Assembly: GCA_030527765.1 (NCBI GenBank)
Contig: JAUNAE010000013.1
Span: forward strand, 1-25,890
Length of the DNA: 25,890 bases
Direction of reading: 5' to 3'
Origin: Eubacteriales bacterium
GTDB taxonomy: Bacteria > Bacillota_A > Clostridia > Lachnospirales > Lachnospiraceae
Positions 5,432 to 14,449 of the stretch are shown here, one piece after another. The notes beneath the pieces are model-generated. The model was not told where the DNA came from. It saw nothing but the letters and a program-made list of their open reading frames with translations, and did not search any database. The stretch's first letter is position 1. Each line of letters starts with the position of its first letter. The position numbers and the translations under genes were made by a program.

Positions 5432-7054
5432 ATGAAGCTTACATTTATTGGTGCGACTCACGAAGTCACCGGAAGCTGCTACTACCTGGAAGGTGCGGGC
5501 AAGAAGTTCCTGGTAGATTATGGAATGGAGCAGGGACCGAATTATTATGAGAATCAGGAGCTTCCTGTATCTCCGGGAGAGTTGGACTTTGTATTGATTA
5601 CTCATGCCCACATTGATCATACGGGACTCCTGCCGAAATTATATGCACGAGGATTTAAAGGGCCGATTTATGCCACAGATGCTACCTGTCATCTATGTGA
5701 TATCATGCTTCGAGACAGTGCTCACATACAGGAATTCGAGGCTGAATGGCGGAACCGAAAGGGCAAGAGACAGGGAAAAGAAGCCTACATTCCTGAATAC
5801 ACTATGGCAGATGCGATGGGTGTTGTGAGAAATTTTGTAGGAAAACCGTATGGAACTGTATTCATGCCTGCTCAGGGAATTCAGGTACGTTTCGTTGATG
5901 CGGGACACCTGTTGGGATCCGCAAGTATTGAGATTGTCATCACAGAAGAGGAAGAATCACGAAAGATTGTTTTCTCAGGAGACATCGGAAATACAGACCA
6001 GCCGCTGATTCGGAATCCACAGTATCTGACGGAAGCGGATTATGTCATTATGGAGTCTACATATGGTGACCGTACCCACGGAGAACGTCCGGATTATGTA
6101 GAACGGCTGACGGAAATTATTCAGCGAACTTTCGACCGAGGCGGAAATCTTGTGATCCCTTCCTTTGCAGTGGGAAGAACCCAGGAAATGCTTTATTTCC
6201 TTCGTCAGATTAAGGAAGAGGGAAGAGTTCACGGACATGAGGGATTCCGGGTATATGTGGACAGCCCTCTGGCAAATGAGGCGACGACCATTTTCACAGA
6301 ACAGAGATATGAATGTTTCGATGAGGAGGCTCTCGCACTGATCAAGAAGGGAATCAATCCGATCATGTTCCCGGGACTTAAGACCTCCATTACCAGTGAT
6401 GATTCCAGAAAGATCAATTATGATGAGGATTGCAAGGTTATTATTTCTGCAAGTGGTATGTGCGATGCCGGTCGTATCAAACATCACTTGAAACACAATC
6501 TCTGGAATGAGAAAAGTAGCATTCTCTTTGTAGGCTATCAGGCAGTGGGAACGCTTGGCCGTTCTCTCATTGAAGGAGCTGCGGATGTGAAACTGTTCGG
6601 TGAGCCGATTCATGTGGCAGCAGAGATCTGCCAGATGTCGGGAATCAGCGGACATGCAGACGCGAACGGGCTTTTGAAGTGGATCGGATCTTTTGAGAAG
6701 CATCCGAAAAAAGTCTTCGTTTGCCATGGAGATGATCAGGTAACCGAGCTGTTTGCCAACCGTTTGAAGGAGGAAATGGGACTGGACGCTTATGCCCCGT
6801 TCAGCGGCACGATCTATGATCTGAAAGCCGGAGAACTTCTTTATGAGGCAGCCGGAATTCCGGTGGAAAAGAAGGAACGAGCTTCCACACCAAAGGCACA
6901 GAAGGCAGCTGCTCTGTTCCAGAAACTTCTGCAGGCCGGACAGAGACTTCTCTCTGTTATTCGCAAGAACGAAGGGGCTCCGAACAAAGATCTGGATCGT
7001 TTTGCAAGAGAAGTACAGTCCTTGTGCGACAAGTGGGATCGCTCGGAAGAATAA
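5432..7054 (+). CDS. MBL-fold / beta-CASP metallohydrolase (RNase-like)
   Basis: A 540-residue protein of the CPSF/YSH1-like metallo-beta-lactamase family with beta-CASP domain, whose known members are mostly RNA nucleases. H58-A-H60-I-D62-H63 is the Zn-binding motif 2, and SGDIGNTD holds the fourth motif. ESTYGDR and SFAVGRTQE mark the beta-CASP entry, and ISASGMCDAGR and ISGHAD complete the conserved set. The domain order is MBL first half (1-200), beta-CASP (about 210-370), MBL return (380-460), then a charged tail with a possible helical bundle. ATG 5432 follows GGGAGGG at 5420-5426; 12 extra upstream residues are open but improbable. All catalytic ligands appear intact. Its RNA target and cellular role are not known; it is distinct from RNase J. 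Confidence 0.9.
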   Translation: MKLTFIGATHEVTGSCYYLEGAGKKFLVDYGMEQGPNYYENQELPVSPGELDFVLITHAHIDHTGLLPKLYARGFKGPIYATDATCHLCDIMLRDSAHIQEFEAEWRNRKGKRQGKEAYIPEYTMADAMGVVRNFVGKPYGTVFMPAQGIQVRFVDAGHLLGSASIEIVITEEEESRKIVFSGDIGNTDQPLIRNPQYLTEADYVIMESTYGDRTHGERPDYVERLTEIIQRTFDRGGNLVIPSFAVGRTQEMLYFLRQIKEEGRVHGHEGFRVYVDSPLANEATTIFTEQRYECFDEEALALIKKGINPIMFPGLKTSITSDDSRKINYDEDCKVIISASGMCDAGRIKHHLKHNLWNEKSSILFVGYQAVGTLGRSLIEGAADVKLFGEPIHVAAEICQMSGISGHADANGLLKWIGSFEKHPKKVFVCHGDDQVTELFANRLKEEMGLDAYAPFSGTIYDLKAGELLYEAAGIPVEKKERASTPKAQKAAALFQKLLQAGQRLLSVIRKNEGAPNKDLDRFAREVQSLCDKWDRSEE

Positions 7055-7165
7055 TAGAGAAACGTATCTTCCAATCAAAATCAGAATTTGTTATAATGAT
7101 GAGATCTGTATTATGATAAGACCAACTGTCTAAATGGAATGCAGATAAGTAGTCTAATGCCTGTC

Positions 7166-7189
7166 AAGCGGATTGGAAATGTCCGTTTT
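7166..7189. repeat. Dispersed imperfect palindrome, copy 1
   Basis: This 24-base element begins AAGCGGATTG and ends TCCGTTTT, and matches the element at 17045-17068 at about 20 of 24 positions. The ends pair (AGCGGA with TCCGTT) into a short hairpin followed by TTTATT. It could be a weak terminator for the MBL gene or a dispersed repeat. Confidence 0.5.
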
Positions 7190-7190
7190 A

Positions 7191-7219
7191 TTGGCAATGA
7201 CTTAAATAATGAATAGAAC
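7191..7219 (+). promoter_or_regulatory. Candidate mtnN promoter
   Basis: TTGGCA (7191-7196), a 17-base spacer and TAGAAC (7214-7219) lie 50 bp before the mtnN start. The -35 is good and the -10 modest. A TATAAT at 7092-7097 is an alternative with no clear -35. Confidence 0.35.
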
Positions 7220-7268
7220 ATGTATTTCACACAAATACAGCATAGTTATGAAAGGAAATTATTAAATC

Positions 7269-7967
7269 ATGAATTGTATCGGAATTATCGGAGCAATGGA
7301 AGTGGAAGTAACAAATCTGAAAAGTGCTATGAAAGATGTTTCCATTATCAGAAAGGCTTCTGTAGATTTTTATGAAGGAACTCTGTATGGAAAGAAAGTT
7401 GTTGTGGCACGTTCCGGAATCGGCAAAGTCAATGCTGCAATCTGTACACAGATCATGATCGATCTGTTCCATGTAGAGGCTGTGATTAACACAGGAATCG
7501 CCGGAAGTCTGAACGCTGAGATTAACATTGGTGACATCGTACTTTCTACAGATGTTCTTCACCACGATGTGGATGCGACAGGATTTGGTTATCCTCTCGG
7601 TCAGATTCCTCAGATGAAGGAGTTTTCTTTCCAGGCAGATGAGAGACTTCGCAATCTGGCAGAGATCGTCTGCAAAGAGGTAAATCCGGAGATCAGTGTA
7701 TTCAAAGGAAGAATCAATTCCGGAGATCAGTTTATCTCTGACAATCAGGTGAAAGATCATATTGTAAAAGAATTCGGCGGAGATGCAGTAGAGATGGAAG
7801 GTGCTTCCATTGGACATACTGCTTACGTGAATGGAATTCCATTCCTCGTAATTCGCGCGATTTCGGACAAGGCTGACGGCAGCGCTCAGATGGATTATCC
7901 GACCTTCGAGGCAGAAGCTGCGAAACACAGCACGAACCTGACTCTGGAACTGATCCACAGAATCTAA
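7269..7967 (+). CDS. mtnN: 5'-methylthioadenosine/S-adenosylhomocysteine nucleosidase
   Basis: MtnN (Pfs) splits the glycosidic bond of methylthioadenosine and S-adenosylhomocysteine, releasing adenine and clearing inhibitors of methyltransferases; it also feeds the AI-2 route when LuxS is present. The 232-residue length is typical. GAMEVEV near the start holds the catalytic-base Glu (E13). SGIGKVNAA and NTGIAGSL form the phosphorylase-fold core. VEMEGAS binds the ribose, and ISDKAD carries the catalytic Asp. ATG 7269 has AGGAAA about 11 bp upstream. The next gene, a SAM-dependent methyltransferase, begins one base after the stop, which suggests translational coupling and a functional link through SAH removal. 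Confidence 0.97.
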   Translation: MNCIGIIGAMEVEVTNLKSAMKDVSIIRKASVDFYEGTLYGKKVVVARSGIGKVNAAICTQIMIDLFHVEAVINTGIAGSLNAEINIGDIVLSTDVLHHDVDATGFGYPLGQIPQMKEFSFQADERLRNLAEIVCKEVNPEISVFKGRINSGDQFISDNQVKDHIVKEFGGDAVEMEGASIGHTAYVNGIPFLVIRAISDKADGSAQMDYPTFEAEAAKHSTNLTLELIHRI

Positions 7968-7968
7968 A

Positions 7969-9135
7969 ATGAGTGCACTGACAGAATATCTGGAGCGCCA
8001 GATGAACCATCGGCTTCGGGTTGCGGTGTTAAGTGGAAGCCGCACATCGGATACCCCGGACAAGATCAGGATACGGCCGATGGAACAGAAAGGCAGAATT
8101 TTTTTCCAGGCAGAATATATGGAGGGACCAAAGGCCTTCCACAAAAACTATGAAAAAGAAGAGCTTCTTTCCTATCTGGAGGAATCGATTACAAAGAACT
8201 ATCGTCAGTTTCAGGCTCAGGGAATGGATATGGATGGCACTGTTCTTGTGAGCAAGAAAGGAAAAGTGACGATTAAGAGCAAAAAGCATCCAACGGCAAA
8301 GCCCGCACAGATTCTTTCTCACAACCGGGTGAAACGCTATATTCTGAAGGAAGGAATTCCGGTTTCCTTCCTTGTGGATCTGGGAGTGATGACAAAAGAC
8401 GGCAAGGTCGTTGCCCAGAAATACGACAAATTTCGACAGATCAACCGTTTTCTGGAGTTCGTGGAAGATATTCTCCCGAAACTTGCCAGAGATCGGGAAA
8501 TTACGATTCTGGATTTCGGATGCGGCAAATCTTACCTGACATTTGCCATGTATTATTATCTGAAGGAACTGCAAAAGTTCGATGTGAGAATCATCGGACT
8601 GGATCTTAAGGAGGATGTGATTCGCCACTGTCAGAAGCTTTCTGAGAAATACGGATATGACAAGCTGACATTCCTTCAGGGGGATGTTGCTGATTATGAA
8701 GGCGGCGGCAAAGTGGACATGGTCGTTACGCTTCATGCCTGTGATACAGCCACGGATTATGCCCTTGCAAGAGCCGTGGAATGGGGAGCGGAAGTGATTC
8801 TTTCCGTGCCTTGCTGTCAGCACGAGGTCAATAAGCAGATCCAGAATGATCTGCTCTCGCCGGTTCTGAAATACGGTATTCTGAAAGAACGAATGTCGGC
8901 GCTTATTACCGATGGTCTGCGGGCAGAACTTCTGGAGAGCAAAGGGTATGACACGCAGATTCTGGAATTTATCGATATGGAGCATACACCGAAAAACCTT
9001 CTGATTCGCGGAGTCAGACGAAAGAACAGCAAGAAGGGAGAACGGCCGGAAGAGCTGACTCGGGCACTTCATCTTACTCCGACTTTGGAGAGGCTGCTCT
9101 ATCCGGAACAGCAGGATGTGAAGAAGGGGGAATGA
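7969..9135 (+). CDS. Class I SAM-dependent methyltransferase (VPCC type)
   Basis: A 388-residue protein with a Rossmann methyltransferase core in its second half: DFGCGKSYLTF (SAM-binding motif I), GLDLKEDVI (motif II acidic position), FLQGDVADY, HACDTATD, and SVPCCQHE near residue 280. The VPCC motif and layout resemble the Methyltransf_32 family (recalled, unsearched), whose substrates are poorly defined, perhaps RNA. The N-terminal about 160 residues are basic and may bind nucleic acid. No Shine-Dalgarno precedes the ATG, which lies one base after mtnN, so translation probably depends on coupling. The next gene starts one base after its stop. I infer methyl transfer with SAH removal by the neighbouring nucleosidase; the acceptor is unknown. 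Confidence 0.85.
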   Translation: MSALTEYLERQMNHRLRVAVLSGSRTSDTPDKIRIRPMEQKGRIFFQAEYMEGPKAFHKNYEKEELLSYLEESITKNYRQFQAQGMDMDGTVLVSKKGKVTIKSKKHPTAKPAQILSHNRVKRYILKEGIPVSFLVDLGVMTKDGKVVAQKYDKFRQINRFLEFVEDILPKLARDREITILDFGCGKSYLTFAMYYYLKELQKFDVRIIGLDLKEDVIRHCQKLSEKYGYDKLTFLQGDVADYEGGGKVDMVVTLHACDTATDYALARAVEWGAEVILSVPCCQHEVNKQIQNDLLSPVLKYGILKERMSALITDGLRAELLESKGYDTQILEFIDMEHTPKNLLIRGVRRKNSKKGERPEELTRALHLTPTLERLLYPEQQDVKKGE

Positions 9136-9136
9136 G

Positions 9137-11590
9137 ATGGGAAGAGTACTTAGAAGAATTCTTCTGCTGATTGCAGTGTTCCTTTTTGGCGTGACAGGAA
9201 CCGCCCTTCTTTTGAACAGTGCTTCCACAGACAACCGTTCTGACATGAACTCTGCGGTACTGCCGGAAGTTATGGTGAAACTCGGTGACACTTACATGAA
9301 TCGCATGTATGGATATACCGGAGTTATGCAGGCGGATTTTACAAGACAGAGCGTAACACCTCTGGATACTACGAAGAAGCTGGTGTTTGCAGTAAATCCT
9401 TATGAAACTGCAGTCAATAGTCTTTCTTATGAGATTCGCACGTCAGATGGAAGCAAGGTGATTGAAAACCGAAAAATCAAGAACCTTGCCCAGGGTGAGA
9501 AATATCTGGAAGCAGAAGTTCAGATTGAAAGCAATCTGAGAATGAACCAGGAATATTCCATGCAGATTTCACTGGATACGGGAGTAGGGACAGTTTACTA
9601 CTATACCCGAGTGATTTCCCGTTCCGTTCTTTATACGGAGGAATATGTGAAGTTTGCGCGGGATTTTGCAGAGCAGTGTCTGGATATGACTACAGCGGAA
9701 AACCTCGGAAAATATCTGGAATCTGCCAATGCCAGCACGACCACGAACTTTTCGCATATTACGATTCAGTCTAGTTTGTCTCAGATCAGCTGGGGAAGTC
9801 TTCATCCAACCATGGTGGAAACCGGTGTTCCCATCATCAAGGATATTAATGAGACAACGGCCAGTCTGTCACTGGAGTATCAGATTTCCGCAGAAGCATC
9901 TGACGGTGTGGTGGATTATTTTAATGTGACAGAGTTTTATCGTCTGCGTCATACGGATACCCGTATTATGCTGCTTGATTTTGAGCGGTCTGCGGATCAG
10001 GTTTTCCTTCCGAGAGCCTCCCGAATTTCATCAGCCGGTCTGCTTCTTGGCATCCGGGACAAAAACGTCTCTTATATGCTGAATGAAGATATCAGTATTG
10101 CAGCATTCTCTCAGGCAGGAGATCTGTGGACTTACGCCATGAAAGACGGCAAGTTTGTCAGAGTTTTCAGTTTCCGAAATCCGGAAGAGGACCGGGATTA
10201 CCGGGATGCAAGGGACGAGCATGATATCAAAATTATTCGTGTAGATGAGAATGGAGATGTGGATTTCGTTCTGTCCGGCTACATGAACCGTGGAGAACAT
10301 GAGGGAAAATGCGGTGTCTGTGTCTATCATTACAACAGTGATCAGAACGTTGTAGAAGAGAAAGTTTTCATTCCAAGCACAGAATCTCATGAGTTCCTGA
10401 AACAGGATCTTGGAACACTGTCTTATGTGAATCAGGACAATCAGCTGTTTCTTCTCTTTGCAGGCAGGCTGTATCAGGTCAACATCGATGAGAACAGCTA
10501 TGAGATTCTGGAAGAGAACATTAATAATGAGAGATTTGCCGTTTCAGCCACCAACGCTCACGCAGCATGGCAGGTGATGACAGGCGATGACTCCGGAAAG
10601 ATCAAAGAGATTGATTTCGATTCGAGAAAAACAACGCTTCGAAGTCCGGAGGAGGGCGGACAGCTCCGCGTCCTTGGATTCATGAATGAGGATCTGATTT
10701 ACGGACAGCTTTATGTGGAAGATGTGATCAAAGACAGCAACGGTCATGTAACAGAAGGACTTCATTCTTTCCGCATTGAAGATTTTGAGGGAAATCTCAA
10801 GAAGGAATACAAGAAAGACGGTCTTTACATTGTAGATGTTTCCGTGGCGGGAACTATGATGGAATTCCAGCTTGCGAAAAAGCAGGATACCGGATACACC
10901 GTAACGCAGAAAGATAATATCATGAACAACAAGAAGGCAGCAGAGAATTCCGTTGCCATTGAATTGACGTCCAGTGCAAGTACAGGTACTATGGTTCGTC
11001 TTGCATTCGAAGAAAGTCCGGGAGCCAGCGAGGCGCTGACTTTGTATGCAAAACTTCGAAATCAGGAGAATACGGAGATTGCACTTGATACCCAGGTTCC
11101 GGAAAGAGAACTCTATTATGTATACGGTTACGGAGGTCTGGATCGCATTTATGTATCAACGGCGGCGGCGGTGCGCCGGGCAGATACACTGAAGGGAGTT
11201 GTGCTGAACAGAGCACAGCAGTATGTCTGGGAGCGTGGTAACAAGAAAGAACAGATTCAGCTGAATGCAGAGGATGTTCCGGAGATCTTTAAGACCGGTG
11301 TTTGGGAGAAAGAACTCCTGCAGGAAGGTATGGAGAATGCCGGAACGGTCATTGATTTGTCCGGATGTACCCTGGACAGTGTGCTCTATGAGATCAGTGC
11401 TCAGAGAGCTGTTGTTGCGAAGACCGGAAAGGATACCAGTGTGGTGATCGTGGGATACGATGAGTACAATACATACCTCTACGATCCAAAGACCAAAGAG
11501 ACTTATCCTTACGGAATGAATGACAGTACCGAACTGTTCGAGAAAGCAGGAAACATTTTCCTGAGTTATATCGAGCCGCCTACGACATAA
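9137..11590 (+). CDS. Large membrane-anchored exported protein of unknown function
   Basis: An 817-residue protein I do not recognise by name. Residues 6-27 form one hydrophobic helix behind RVLRR, so the bulk is probably outside the cell on an N-terminal anchor. The middle (about 300-640) has repeated beta-strand-like segments such as GDLWTYAMKDGKFVRVFSF and QLFLLFAGRLYQVN, suggesting a beta-propeller-like region. The last about 75 residues resemble the end of a C39-like papain fold: an AVVAKTG segment, SVVIVGYDEYNTYLYDP, then GNIFLSYI. The His normally just before this VxxGYD strand is Ser/Thr and no catalytic Cys is evident, so any such domain would be inactive. ATG 9137 follows AGGGGG and lies one base after the methyltransferase stop. 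The function is unknown. Confidence 0.75.
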   Translation: MGRVLRRILLLIAVFLFGVTGTALLLNSASTDNRSDMNSAVLPEVMVKLGDTYMNRMYGYTGVMQADFTRQSVTPLDTTKKLVFAVNPYETAVNSLSYEIRTSDGSKVIENRKIKNLAQGEKYLEAEVQIESNLRMNQEYSMQISLDTGVGTVYYYTRVISRSVLYTEEYVKFARDFAEQCLDMTTAENLGKYLESANASTTTNFSHITIQSSLSQISWGSLHPTMVETGVPIIKDINETTASLSLEYQISAEASDGVVDYFNVTEFYRLRHTDTRIMLLDFERSADQVFLPRASRISSAGLLLGIRDKNVSYMLNEDISIAAFSQAGDLWTYAMKDGKFVRVFSFRNPEEDRDYRDARDEHDIKIIRVDENGDVDFVLSGYMNRGEHEGKCGVCVYHYNSDQNVVEEKVFIPSTESHEFLKQDLGTLSYVNQDNQLFLLFAGRLYQVNIDENSYEILEENINNERFAVSATNAHAAWQVMTGDDSGKIKEIDFDSRKTTLRSPEEGGQLRVLGFMNEDLIYGQLYVEDVIKDSNGHVTEGLHSFRIEDFEGNLKKEYKKDGLYIVDVSVAGTMMEFQLAKKQDTGYTVTQKDNIMNNKKAAENSVAIELTSSASTGTMVRLAFEESPGASEALTLYAKLRNQENTEIALDTQVPERELYYVYGYGGLDRIYVSTAAAVRRADTLKGVVLNRAQQYVWERGNKKEQIQLNAEDVPEIFKTGVWEKELLQEGMENAGTVIDLSGCTLDSVLYEISAQRAVVAKTGKDTSVVIVGYDEYNTYLYDPKTKETYPYGMNDSTELFEKAGNIFLSYIEPPTT

Positions 11591-11624
11591 ACAAAAATGA
11601 TTGAATTTCATACATAAAAACTGA

Positions 11625-11651
11625 TTTACATTCTTGTGAAAATCGTATAAA
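11625..11651 (+). promoter_or_regulatory. Candidate galK promoter
   Basis: TTTACA (11625-11630) and TATAAA (11646-11651) are separated by 15 bases, slightly short. The gene starts 38 bp downstream. I see no clear operator or catabolite-response palindrome. Confidence 0.4.
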
Positions 11652-11688
11652 TTAGGATAAGAAACACTCATTAAAAAGGAGAATGAAA

Positions 11689-12858
11689 ATGACTTTACAG
11701 GAATTATTTGATAAATTCGAAGAAGTCTTCGGAGCGGGAAAAGAAGCTCAGAGCTATTTTGCACCGGGACGTGTAAATCTCATCGGAGAACATACAGATT
11801 ATAACGGCGGCCATGTATTTCCATGCGCACTGAGCCTTGGTACTTTTGCCATTGTCAGAAAGAGAGAAGACAGGGTCCTTCGTTTCTATTCTGCAAACTT
11901 TACCAAGCTTGGCATCATTGAGACCTCTTTGGATGACCTGGTTCCTTCCAAAGAAGCCGGATGGACCAACTATCCGAAGGGAGTGATGTGGGCTTTTGAG
12001 AAGAGAGGCTACAAGCTGACAAACGGTCTGGATATTCTGATCTGGGGAAATATCCCGAATGGTTCCGGACTTTCTTCCTCAGCTTCTCTGGAAGTACTGA
12101 TTGGCGTGATGCTTCGTGATCAGTTCGGAATTGAAGACCTTACGATGCAGGATCTTGCCCTGATCGGTCAGTATTCCGAGAACAATTTCAACGGAATGAA
12201 CTGCGGTATTATGGATCAGTTTGCAAGTGCAATGGGCAAAAAAGACTGTGCGATTTTCCTTGATACAAGCAATCTGAACTATGAGTATGCTCCGGTAAAG
12301 CTTCCGGATGCCAAGATTGTCATCACAAACAGTAAAGTGAAACACAGCCTTGTGGGATCTGCTTATAATGACCGCAGAAATGAGTGCGAGACTGCCCTGA
12401 AAGAACTGCAGACTGTTCTGGATATCAAAACTCTTGGAGATCTTACCGAGGAGGAGTTTGAGGCGAACAAGCATGTGATTACAAGCGATATCTGTCGTCT
12501 TCGTGCAAAACATGCGGTATATGAGAATCAGAGAACGATCAGAGCTGTTGCAGCCCTGAAAGCAAACAACATCGAGGAATTCGGAAAACTGATGAATGCT
12601 TCTCATGTTTCCCTGAGAGATGACTATGCGGTATCCTGTGAGGAGATTGATATTCTCGTGGATCTTGCATGGAAGATGCCGGGTGTGCTTGGTTCCCGTA
12701 TCACCGGAGGCGGATTCGGCGGATGTACCGTCAGCATTGTAAAAAATGATGCGGTAGATCGTTTCATCGAAGAAATCGGCAGCACATACAAGGAAAAAGT
12801 CGGCCATGAGGCTGAATTCTATGTGGTGGAGATCGGAGACGGCGCACACAAGCTGTAA
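11689..12858 (+). CDS. galK: Galactokinase
   Basis: GalK phosphorylates galactose at C1 with ATP, the first committed step of the Leloir pathway, in the cytoplasm. GRVNLIGEHTDYNGG is the galactokinase signature, IPNGSGLSSSASLE is the GHMP-kinase ATP loop, and GSRITGGGFGG is the third GHMP motif. I prefer ATG 11689 (389 residues, starting MTLQEL) over ATG 11683, because AAGGAGA at 11676-11682 is then 6 bases away rather than abutting the start. The gene appears to be transcribed alone: asnS has its own strong promoter, and galT and galE are not in the window, so the rest of the pathway must be encoded elsewhere. Length and motifs are ordinary. Confidence 0.97.
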   Translation: MTLQELFDKFEEVFGAGKEAQSYFAPGRVNLIGEHTDYNGGHVFPCALSLGTFAIVRKREDRVLRFYSANFTKLGIIETSLDDLVPSKEAGWTNYPKGVMWAFEKRGYKLTNGLDILIWGNIPNGSGLSSSASLEVLIGVMLRDQFGIEDLTMQDLALIGQYSENNFNGMNCGIMDQFASAMGKKDCAIFLDTSNLNYEYAPVKLPDAKIVITNSKVKHSLVGSAYNDRRNECETALKELQTVLDIKTLGDLTEEEFEANKHVITSDICRLRAKHAVYENQRTIRAVAALKANNIEEFGKLMNASHVSLRDDYAVSCEEIDILVDLAWKMPGVLGSRITGGGFGGCTVSIVKNDAVDRFIEEIGSTYKEKVGHEAEFYVVEIGDGAHKL

Positions 12859-12934
12859 TTGTTAGTAATAAATCGCAAATTTCGTAAGAAGATTCGCATG
12901 CGAGTTCGGCAGTTGCGAAGCAGCTTTCTTAATC

Positions 12935-12963
12935 TTGCACCGTATAGTAGTTTGCATTATACT
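12935..12963 (+). promoter_or_regulatory. Strong asnS promoter
   Basis: TTGCAC (12935-12940), exactly 17 bases, then TATACT (12958-12963), with the gene start 33 bp on. Just upstream an imperfect inverted repeat (AAGAA...TTCGC at about 12880-12893 with GCGAA...TTCTT at 12914-12930) may end the galK transcript, though it lacks a T-run. The leader is too short for a T-box. Confidence 0.7.
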
Positions 12964-12996
12964 ATCCCATAGAACGATATAGAAAGAGGAGTCACA

Positions 12997-14388
12997 ATGA
13001 AATTAACAACCGTTAGAGAAATCTACAGAAACAGAGAACAGTACCTGGATCAGGAAGTATCCGTAGGCGGATGGGTCCGCAGTGTCCGCGGTTCAAAAGC
13101 ATTTGGATTTGTTGTCCTTCACGACGGAACTTTTTTTGAGACATTACAGGTAGTTTATCATGATACCATGGAGAACTTCGCAGAAATTTCCAAGCTGAAC
13201 GTTGGCGCTGCCATCCTTGTCAAAGGAAAACTGGTTGCAACTCCGGAAGCAAAGCAGCCATTTGAGATTCAGGCAGAGGAGATCGTTGTAGAAGGTGCAT
13301 CTGCACCGGATTATCCGCTTCAGAAGAAGAGACATACTCTGGAGTACCTTCGTACTATGACACATCTTCGTCCTCGCACAAATACATTCCAGGCAACTTT
13401 CCGTGTACGTTCTCTCTGTGCGTATGCAATTCATAAGTTCTTCCAGGAGAGAGACTTCGTTTATGTACATACTCCACTGATCACCGGAAGTGATGCAGAG
13501 GGTGCAGGTGAGATGTTCCAGGTTACCACTCTGGATCTGAACAATCCGCCGAGAACCGAAGAGGGTGCGGTAGATTATTCTCAGGACTTCTTCAACAAGG
13601 TGACAAACCTGACCGTAAGCGGACAGCTGAATGGTGAGACTTTCGCACAGGCATTCCGCAACATTTACACCTTTGGACCGACATTCCGTGCAGAGAACTC
13701 CAACACAACAAGACATGCAGCCGAGTTCTGGATGATCGAGCCGGAGATCGCTTTTGCAGACCTCCAGGATGACATGGAACTGGCTGAGGATATGCTGAAA
13801 TACGTTATCCGCTACGTTCTTGAAAATGCTCCGGAAGAGATGAACTTCTTCAACTCCTTCGTTGACAAGGGACTTCTGGATCGTCTGAACCATGTGGTAA
13901 ACTCTGAGTTTGGCCATGTAACTTACACAGAGGCAATTGAGCTTCTTGAGAAAAACAATGACAAGTTTGATTACAAGGTATCCTGGGGATGTGATCTTCA
14001 GACAGAGCATGAGCGCTATCTGACAGAGGAGATCTTCAAGAAACCGGTATTTGTTACAGATTATCCGAAGGAAATCAAAGCATTCTACATGAAACAGAAT
14101 GAAGACGGCAAGACCGTTGCAGCAATGGACTGCCTTGTTCCGGGAATCGGCGAGATTATCGGAGGAAGTCAGCGTGAAGAGGATTACGGCAAGCTGAAAG
14201 CCCGCATGGATGAGCTTGGCATGAAGGAATCCGATTATGATTTCTATCTGGATCTGCGCAAATTCGGAACAACCCGCCATGCAGGCTTCGGACTTGGATT
14301 CGAGAGATGTGTTATGTACCTGACCGGTATGGGCAACATCCGTGACGTCATTCCGTTCCCAAGAACTGTAAATAACTGTGATCTTTAA
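12997..14388 (+). CDS. asnS: Asparaginyl-tRNA synthetase
   Basis: AsnS charges tRNA-Asn with asparagine using ATP. The 463-residue protein has an N-terminal OB-fold anticodon-binding domain ([24 protein letters not shown], residues about 20-45). A class II catalytic core follows, with motif 2 [20 protein letters not shown] and motif 3 [20 protein letters not shown] near the C-terminus. The N-S-N-T-x-R-H-x-A-E-F run distinguishes AsnRS from AspRS. ATG 12997 follows GAGGAG at 12986-12991. The gene has its own promoter, and a direct AsnRS implies the organism need not rely solely on tRNA-dependent amidation for Asn-tRNA. Nothing unusual is seen. Confidence 0.98.
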   Translation: MKLTTVREIYRNREQYLDQEVSVGGWVRSVRGSKAFGFVVLHDGTFFETLQVVYHDTMENFAEISKLNVGAAILVKGKLVATPEAKQPFEIQAEEIVVEGASAPDYPLQKKRHTLEYLRTMTHLRPRTNTFQATFRVRSLCAYAIHKFFQERDFVYVHTPLITGSDAEGAGEMFQVTTLDLNNPPRTEEGAVDYSQDFFNKVTNLTVSGQLNGETFAQAFRNIYTFGPTFRAENSNTTRHAAEFWMIEPEIAFADLQDDMELAEDMLKYVIRYVLENAPEEMNFFNSFVDKGLLDRLNHVVNSEFGHVTYTEAIELLEKNNDKFDYKVSWGCDLQTEHERYLTEEIFKKPVFVTDYPKEIKAFYMKQNEDGKTVAAMDCLVPGIGEIIGGSQREEDYGKLKARMDELGMKESDYDFYLDLRKFGTTRHAGFGLGFERCVMYLTGMGNIRDVIPFPRTVNNCDL

Positions 14389-14407
14389 TTCAGGTTCTGC
14401 CTGAGTT

Positions 14408-14432
14408 GGATCCGGGGACCCGAAGGGGATCC
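14408..14432 (+). other. Hairpin just upstream of the sbcD-like ribosome site
   Basis: GGATCC at 14408-14413 and 14427-14432 can pair, with an inner CCC-GAA-GGG. The hairpin ends 4 bases before the AGGAGG at 14436-14441. No T-run follows, so it may be an mRNA structure between asnS and the next gene rather than a terminator. Confidence 0.4.
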
Positions 14433-14449
14433 TATAGGAGGACAGATTT

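Noticed and set aside
12859..12996. T-box leader for asnS
   Set aside because: The spacer is only 138 bp and contains a complete promoter close to the gene, with no T-box sequence and no terminator/antiterminator pair.
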